Shown here piece after piece: positions 57,501 through 64,000 of a stretch of DNA of 64,000 nt; the stretch's first letter is position 1, and each line of letters starts with the position of its first letter. Made by a program: the position numbers and the translations under genes. The stretch covers positions 428,932 through 492,931 of the forward strand of contig FN649741.1 in the NCBI GenBank assembly GCA_000310025.1, in the 5' to 3' direction. Source of the DNA: Ectocarpus siliculosus (taxonomy: Eukaryota > Sar > Phaeophyceae > Ectocarpales > Ectocarpaceae). The notes beneath the pieces are model-generated. The model was not told the DNA's origin, searched no databases, and saw only the letters and a list, made by a program, of their open reading frames with translations.

Positions 57501-58884
57501 TCAACTTGCATACGCTGTGTTCCTGCACCTTGAAGTATTCCTCGAAAGGCGGAGTGTACGTATCAATATGGTGAGTTCGTGAGAACGCTGCATTGTGGCC
57601 CCCTGTTTGATGGCGTCGTTTACGTCGTTACACATTCTCAGTTTCATGGAGGCTTATGACCCAACTTGGTCTCCGAATGAAGGCGATTCGGCTCTGCGCT
57701 ACGCTTTCCGAAATCAACCAGATGTATCAGCGTGGAACTGCGAGCGACTCGCCGAGGCCTTCTCTCCGATTGTGGGTGAGAGCACCCAATGATACAACCG
57801 CCACGTCTGAACGTTCCTCAGGTCATTTTACTGGTTTGGCAGCACCACACGCGGCGGCACCCGTGCATACTGCGCTAGTATTGTGCCTAACGAGAGACGC
57901 GTTTGTTGATGTTCAACCTACCACGCTGCACACACTCCTCGAACGACGGGGGTTCCTAATGTGGGAGCCGCCATAAAACGTTACCACCTGCAATACTCTG
58001 TGGCACGAATTGTTTTAAGGCATGGTGCGCCTTTCGCTGTGGTTGTTGCCCGTGCAGGGGTTTCGGGAGTTGCTGAAGCCAACGCTGCCTTTTCACCGGC
58101 CTTTGATGCCGCCTACACCGTACATCTTCAGAAGAAACTAGGGCTGAGTGGCATGGATTTGGGAAGTGGCTGGATTCACCCGCGAAGGAGTGGGGATGCG
58201 CCCGCTGGCGAAATGCAAGAGAAGCTTCCACCAGACGCACAGTTTGTTTTGAGTTTTTTCGACCTGATGGCAGCATGTCGGACGGATTTCACCGAAACTT
58301 GGCGAGCTTTGCTTGACGTTCCGGCCCTGTCTGTGGCACGCAAGGCGCGACGAAACTTGACCACTGAGCACTTAGAAGCTACTGGCGTCGAAGATGACAT
58401 CTGCAATGATGATGAGGAGACGCTGCGACCTCTGTCTTCTGTGTTAAACGCCGCCGGAGCCTCAAGTACAGCTCGCAAGCAGTGGGCGACCTGGATCCGC
58501 GATTACAGTTCGCGAATTGACTCACAGGGCATTGGAAACGGCCATCCCGAGGGCGGGGAAGAGGGGAGAAAAGAAAGGCTGGCAATTATGCGTAGCAGCA
58601 ACCCGGTGTTTGTACTCCGGAAAAAAAGCTTAGAACAAGCTCTCAAGGCAGCAGAAACTGGAGGTGAGCACCCTAACAAAGCAAGGCGGTGTTGGCCTCC
58701 GAACGCAGCCTCCTCATTTGCAATTCGTGCTTGTTTAGGTTTTGACAAATATTGCCGTGTTCCATGCGCAGATCTAACTTTGGTGCACCAACTTGAGGAG
58801 CGCTTGTCCAGGACCTACACGGGGGACAGAAACGAGGAAGGAGTCACACGACAACCACCAGAAGCAGCAAGAGTATCAGCATAG
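54589..58884 (+). CDS. SELENOO: Selenoprotein-O-family protein AMPylase (SelO/YdiU), N-terminus unresolved
   Basis: Eight exons join in phase: 54589-54987, 56135-56192, 56435-56472, 56599-57036, 57305-57414, 57642-57775, 58058-58663 and 58772-58884, giving 631 aa without the N-terminus. Family landmarks run in order: [111 protein letters not shown] and [15 protein letters not shown]. The Lys of QLKG, the Glu of LREF and the NTDN Asn/Asp needed for ATP and metal are kept. SelO is a pseudokinase-fold enzyme that transfers AMP to Ser/Thr/Tyr of mitochondrial or bacterial redox proteins. The C-terminus ends [11 protein letters not shown] before TAG, where relatives usually end in VSCSS or a Sec motif; the terminal Cys is absent. 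The last intron is a multiple of three with no stop, so it could also be retained. Confidence 0.92.
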
Positions 58885-60132
58885 TCGTGTGTCGTTGTCG
58901 TTGTGCGGTATCTTCTTGGTTTGCTGGAACAGCTCTCCCTAGAACTAGGTACCTGACGGGGAGTTAAAATTCAATGATTGTGTGTTTGGCGTCCCGTATA
59001 AATGCTCTACATTGTCTTTTTACTTTTCGGTTATGTGTTCTGGACGAACCCGCGGGGGTCTGACAGGATTGAACTCTGTGTAAGTGAAGAAAAGTTTTGA
59101 GTGCCTATGAAACTTGTGTTACCGGTTTGCGTATGGGTCCAGCGCTTTTGTATTATGAGCGCTTTCCTGCAGGCAGACTCTCGTGTGCTTCCATGCTGGC
59201 CTCTCTCGCGGCGGCAGAGGCCGCTGCACCCTGTTATCGTACATGTTTCCCCAGGTTTAGCATTTGCTCCCTTCCGAAGGCGGGTGGAGAAGGATCCCAA
59301 GGTCGAGGTAGCTGTAGTTCGCTACCGAGGGCAGGTGGTGCTCTTCGTTGATATTTGAGCAAGGAGGGAGGTACCAGAAACGAATAGGCAGGGCGGCCGC
59401 CACAAGTGGTCCGCCCGGTCATGTAAGCAAGGAATGTGGACGGCCGTCAGTGGTCTCTCGAGTTCCCATGGTTCACGGAACGCTTTCAAGGATCGATTCT
59501 TCCTTGACTTTTGATGTGTCCGCATGGGTCCTACGCTTCCAATATACTTGCCCATGTGTCATCCACATAATTGCCCAGATTTCTCTGATGACTTGTTATT
59601 GGACAAGTTAGTACCCTCATTGGGGTATGCGTAACCACAAATGATTGAGGAATGCCCATTAGAACAGGGCGGAGGGCGGAGGTATCGGGTAGGTTGCCAT
59701 GTAAAAGCAGACACGAACACAGCGTGCGTAGAAACTACCAGCTGCTGCGCGCTTCCCACGACAACAGAACCGCACGGGCGTGGTCTACGCTGCTCCATGG
59801 GTGTCTGTTTCGTTGGTGAAGGGGTGCCAACAGCTGGAACAAAGAGCAGACGATGGTCATGTCGCCACACCTGGCCAATTCGTGACAAGGCCGTAAGACG
59901 TGCCGTAGCGTATGTCGAGACAACACCATGCGTCACATGAAGCTGATTTGACATCTTCGTGGGGCTTCGTGGCGGAAGCAAAATCGTACTGTTACCACCA
60001 CTCCACGCCCCCCGCCCTACCCTCCGATAAACACCAACCTCGTCCTCCTTTCATGTGGAGCGGTTCGTTTCCAAAAGCTTGTCGACGCCGTGTTCTTTCC
60101 AACACCTTTCGCTCCAAAGCCGAACACCTATT
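58885..60132. other. Convergent region between SelO and the zinc-finger gene
   Basis: No gene is assigned. A plus-strand frame at 59101-59358 ends with a strand-like segment (VEVAVVRYRGQVVLFVDI) and a neighbouring frame contains RGSCSSLP, recalling the SelO tail, but it does not stop there. Confidence 0.5.
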
Positions 60133-63100
60133 CTAGGGTTCCCAGGCACTATCCAGGCATTGCTGCACGTGCGCTTGTCTCTCCCACTGCCCCTGTCGGC
60201 CTCCAAAACTAACCCCACAGACAGGGCACTCAGTGAGGCCCTTCGATGACGACATTCTCCCCGTGGTGGCCGGTCCCCTAGCCGGCGCCGTCCCTCTTGA
60301 TGCCGAGACCGTATTTGTTCCATCTGGGTCACGTGCAGGCTGACAGGATCGGTGGAGCGATGCGGGGGTGGGCGGGGTGGGTATTCGGCATGCCATCATC
60401 GAGCAAGATCCCCAAACACCACAGCAGTGGCAGGTTGCAACGAAGCACCGCAGAAGGAGCCCACGAGGGTAAAATCGCCTTTCATTTCCTATATCTTGGT
60501 CTAGACTTCGTTCCGCAAAAGGAAGAGACACGTGCGCTTCCTCAACCTCGGCTAAAATGTAGACCATAGCAACAGACGAGGATCTCGCTGGGTTCGAATA
60601 GATTTTAGTAATAAATATCCATCTGGGACTTTGTCGGAGCTTCACGACACACATAACGCGCGGATGATGCAATCCTGAAGTGATGCACCAAAAAAAATGC
60701 AACGGACGGCGTATCTCATCATCGGGCCTGCTGTGAGCAAATCCGACTGGGACACCCAACACATACTGCTGTCACTACAAAAGAAGGTTCACCAGCTCAC
60801 TTTCGGCGAAAATACCCCTTGAAGTGACACCCGTGATGACCTCGGTCCTTCCGAAGGACCTGACGGCCCTTCTTGCCTGTTCGCGGACGATCCCGTTCCT
60901 TCCGTCCTTCGCACTCCTGGCCTACGCTCGGGACGTGGTGTAGTTGATTCACCGGGGTCGCTCGACCCATCGAACTGAAGCGATGATCGGTGTGTAATCC
61001 CCGACGGCCGCGAGGCGCTCGGCGTTGCGTCTCCGGCAAGACGGGTCTTCTTTGCGGAGGACGGCTGCTTCATCAGGCAGGCGTGGACGTGCTGTGGAAA
61101 CGGACGGCGGGAAATTTGTGTGGGACGGAGCAAGACGGTGTTAGTTGGTACGACATTCGGCGGCCGACCAGGTCGAGAGGCTAGAGGGAACATGAATTGC
61201 AGCAACGGCTGGATAGAACACCTTAGGTACCAGCGAGGCTTATGAGTGAACACCAACGAACGAAATAGACGCATGCTAACCCACGCGACGTGGCTACGTT
61301 GACGTCTATTCAACCTCACTCTCTTAACTAACATTTGCAACGGGTTCATGGGAGAATGCCAGATTCGCAACAAAGACTCGCGCGCCCTGCGATATATCCA
61401 CAACCAAAACCGTGGTATAGCACTTTCACAAAGGTGGCCGCGCGCTTGTGGATCACCTGCTGGCGCTGCCCCGACTTCCAGTGGTCCATGCCTCGGTTGC
61501 AAACGGGACACGTCACCTTGTCGCCAGAGTCGTTCGCCTCCAGTGCTTTTGCGGAAGGGCTTGTTGCGAGCCCGAAGCTCCCCCCAGCCGAGACGGCCTT
61601 CGGCAAGACTCTAGAAGGAGTTTGCGGCTGCGTTCGTCGCCCCCCCTCCGCCGTTGGACCCGCAGACACGCGATCGCTGTGACTCTCTTCCGCTGGTTCA
61701 TAGCGCTCCGCATGCCGCCCATGCGTGCCATTTGTTCCTCGCGATCGCCCCGCGTGGCCACGCGACGGCGCAGCTGCTGTGTACCCGCCATCAGCCGCTC
61801 CATGCGTGGACTTCGTCAGGCCTTCGACTCCCACTCTACCTTGGTGGTGATGGGGATCGAGATTTGGTTGCCTCTGCCCTGAGCCCCCCCGCCCGTCCCC
61901 TCGATCTCGACTGGCTGCCTTGCTAGGACGAATGGAGGGAGCAGCTTCAGCTTTGACGATGATATAGGGATCGTCTCGGAGTCGCCCGCTTCCACTGATC
62001 CAACCGCCCTATCAAGAAGGGTCCGTGAAGGTTACAAGCGGATTATTAACCATAGGAAGCAAATGGCAACGACGGAGGGCTGAGACAGGCTTGAACAGTA
62101 TGAGAAAAGCAGAGAGCTACGATGCAACTGAAAATATCGAGGGGACGCAACAACGTCTGGTACAACGACACACACAGCTTACCGTGGGTGCAAGGCGAGG
62201 ATGGGGCACGACGCTGTACCGGAGAACGCCGACACAGTCCGTGTCGGCAGGAGATAGATACCAGACCTGCAACGCACGAAAAAATGGTGATAAAAAACAT
62301 GCCGGAGTGGGTAACATGAGGCACGTGGAGGATTTCGTAGATCGGTCTTCGGCAGCCCACCAGCATTTGGCAACGTGGCATCAACGGGTGCACAAAAGCG
62401 TGACCAGGCGTCACGCCGGATCCATAAGGATGCAAGCATGGTGGTTCGATTGATTTGCACGGGAACATGCACCAAGGGACTGCATGAACAAATGTGCCAC
62501 CTGCGCCAGGCGCTGCCCCCCAATACCTATCTCACACTACCGGAAAACTCAAATACAACAGACTTCGTATAAAATAACACTATCCGGGGTACGCTCACCG
62601 CATCATAGTCCAGCAAGGCCCCGAACGCCAGCCTTCCGAGCTCGTGCGAGCTGTCGATAGACCAGCTATCCCGAAGAGTTGCTCCATGCTCCCAGACGAC
62701 AGTTAGAGAGCCCTGCAGCAGGGTACAGGTATGATAAAGGGGTCCATTCGTATACAGAAGACTCAAAGGGGAAAGATGGGTAAGGCCTTGTTGAAAACGC
62801 AACCACTTCTACCCAACGTGCGTTTGGTATCAGCATAGGCATTAGATAAAACCGCCGGAAACGTCGAAACCGTCATGTTGGTGCAAGAAATAGACGACGG
62901 CGAGGAATCCGAGGAAGCGAGGAGATGGCGAGTGAGGAAACGTGAGTACGCAATTGCTGTTTACCTTGGCCTCCAGGCCATATCATGTCAGTGGCGACCA
63001 TTGCAGTCGAGGCCTATTTCTGGTCCTAACAGGGAAAACCTTCCGACTGCGGCGCACCAGACACCCTCTGCATTCTAATTGTGCTCTACGATCACCGATG

Positions 63101-64000
63101 ACATGGACCTTGAATGTTTTGGGGAGGTGGGGCGGAAAAAAAGGCGGGCCGTCAAGACGAAGCAAATCACAACCCTAGAGATAGAAAATCAATCGATTTC
63201 GTCACGATGTGATGTAACTCCTACCACACGGCAGACAGCACCTGCGTGGTAGTTGGGCCATATCGGGCACATGTTTATATCATCCCAGCCTTCGAGTCAC
63301 TGGCGCTAGGCATAACCGCACTGAACCAATACCTTCTGCCGCACGTCCGCTTTGCGTCCTTCACACTCTTCTAGCTGCGATGAGTTGCTCCCGGCAAGGT
63401 CCACGACACCATCGTTCGCAGCAGGCGCGACCTTCGCATTCTCGTTTTCCTTGCGCTGATTCTCAGAACGTGCTGCGAGGTCAGCACTTCGCAGCAACCC
63501 GGAAGACGCCCGTGAGGCCAACGCTCCCCTCGATCTAGAGCCGTTCCATTGGCTGGACGTAGGTATCGCGCGCTGCAGGCCAGGAGGTGGGTCTCTCTGT
63601 GACCTGCGGTGGCCACCGGCATCCATCGACGATACCCTCACATTCCTCTCATGGGAGCTAGATGCTCGCTTCTTCGCAACCGTCGCGCCTGGCATGGAGC
63701 GTTTCACTTCATCCGAACCCGTCGAGCTCCCGTGCCGAGGAGGTGGCTGTGGCACCCCATGTGTTGTTGCGTCCACCGGGGCGCGATCGACATGAGCCGT
63801 CCGTTTTCGATGCTCGCCAATGGTCAGGTTTTCGTTCGCGACCGCAACCGGACGCCTAGTCTGAGGCGCCGACGTCGCGCGCTCCGACCCCACCGAGCTT
63901 GGAGCCGTCGCACTTGCAGCACTCTCATTTGCCGGCCCATTTCTTTTGGCCGGAGTCTTGACAACCCTGGGGGAATTCCCGCTCTGCTGGCTCGCAGCAT
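60133..64000 (-). CDS. Protein with two C2HC (UBZ-like) zinc fingers, 5' part outside window
   Basis: Minus-strand exons join in phase 0 throughout: beyond 64000 to 63333, 62712-62599, 62008-61457, 61091-60801 and 60339-60133 (TAG), at least 610 aa. Exon A is Ser/Arg/Pro-rich and probably disordered. Exon B encodes TVVWEHGATLRDSWSIDSS then ELGRLAFGALLDYDA, a family I do not recognise. Exon C starts with GRLRDDPYIIVKAEAAPSIR and ends CPVCNRGMDHWKSGQRQQ; the next exon supplies HVHACL, completing one finger across the splice. The last exon holds a second finger of nearly the same spacing, CPVCGVSFGGRQGQWERQAH then VQQC, eight residues before the stop. CxxC-(13-15)-HxxxC resembles UBZ4/Rad18-type ubiquitin-binding fingers of DNA-repair proteins, so ubiquitin binding is a reasonable guess only. 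Confidence 0.68.

Noticed and set aside
59101-59358. Small frame ending VEVAVVRYRGQVVLFVDI
   Set aside because: It has a beta-strand-like end but no partner exon, and it lies in the SelO 3' region. The neighbouring SCSS frame does not stop after the motif, so it was not accepted as the SelO tail.
1-64000. tRNA, rRNA, SECIS element or CRISPR array
   Set aside because: No cloverleaf with a paired GGTTCGA-type B box, no rRNA-like stretch, no SECIS-like core near SelO and no regularly spaced direct repeats with unique spacers were seen. This was by eye only; a tRNAscan or Infernal run would settle it.
1-64000. Integrated phaeovirus or full-length retrotransposon
   Set aside because: No capsid, integrase, reverse transcriptase or other hallmark domain was found in any frame, and the gene-rich layout leaves little room.

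Overview
This window is nuclear DNA from a photosynthetic stramenopile, most likely a brown alga close to Ectocarpus. The evidence is indirect. Genes are split by GT-AG introns of about 0.3 to 4 kb. UTRs and intergenic stretches are long and rich in CT/GA microsatellites. One protein has a heterokont-type bipartite plastid leader with a Phe at the predicted signal cleavage site. Two TTAGGG-type telomeric tracts occur internally. The gene order alternates strands, a habit reported for Ectocarpus. No bacterial, organellar or integrated viral gene block was seen. The species call is an inference.

I could rebuild thirteen gene models by joining exons whose phases agree and whose joined protein matches a known family. 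In order: the C-terminus of a BRE1-type RING E3 ligase (+, 176-1711); a plastid-targeted Mpv17/PMP22-family membrane protein (+, 3865-8629); WDR83/MORG1 (-, 11342-13905, complete, 315 aa); a GT92/DUF23-like glycosyltransferase (+, 15043-18085); an App1-like HAD phosphatase (-, 19218-24105); a small unrecognised protein (+, 25998-31737); a CCR4-like endonuclease/exonuclease/phosphatase protein with an internal fibronectin III domain and altered catalytic residues (-, 32811-35480); a MATCAP/DUF1704 metallopeptidase (+, 36018-39902); mitochondrial acyl carrier protein (-, 41038-43996, complete, 143 aa); an NPPY-motif methyltransferase-like protein (+, 44310-45742); SAP30BP/HCNGP (-, 49559-52863); selenoprotein-O-family AMPylase (+, 54589-58884); and a protein with two C2HC (UBZ-like) zinc fingers (-, 60133 to beyond the right edge).

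The genes are unrelated housekeeping functions rather than one pathway: chromatin and transcription (BRE1, SAP30BP), splicing/MAPK scaffold (WDR83), lipid and membrane (HAD phosphatase, Mpv17), mitochondria (ACP, SelO) and cytoskeleton (MATCAP). From the second gene onward they alternate strictly + - + - and so form divergent pairs; the EEP/MATCAP and ACP/methyltransferase pairs have start codons only 0.3 to 0.5 kb apart and may share promoters.

The non-coding part holds several repeat families: a four-copy element of about 45 bp, a two-copy element of about 100 bp, a 165-bp MITE-like inverted repeat inside an ACP intron, short tandem repeats, and a strongly over-represented 9-mer (TACAGCAGT and its complement, about 19 exact copies). 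No RNA gene, CRISPR array or complete transposon was found.
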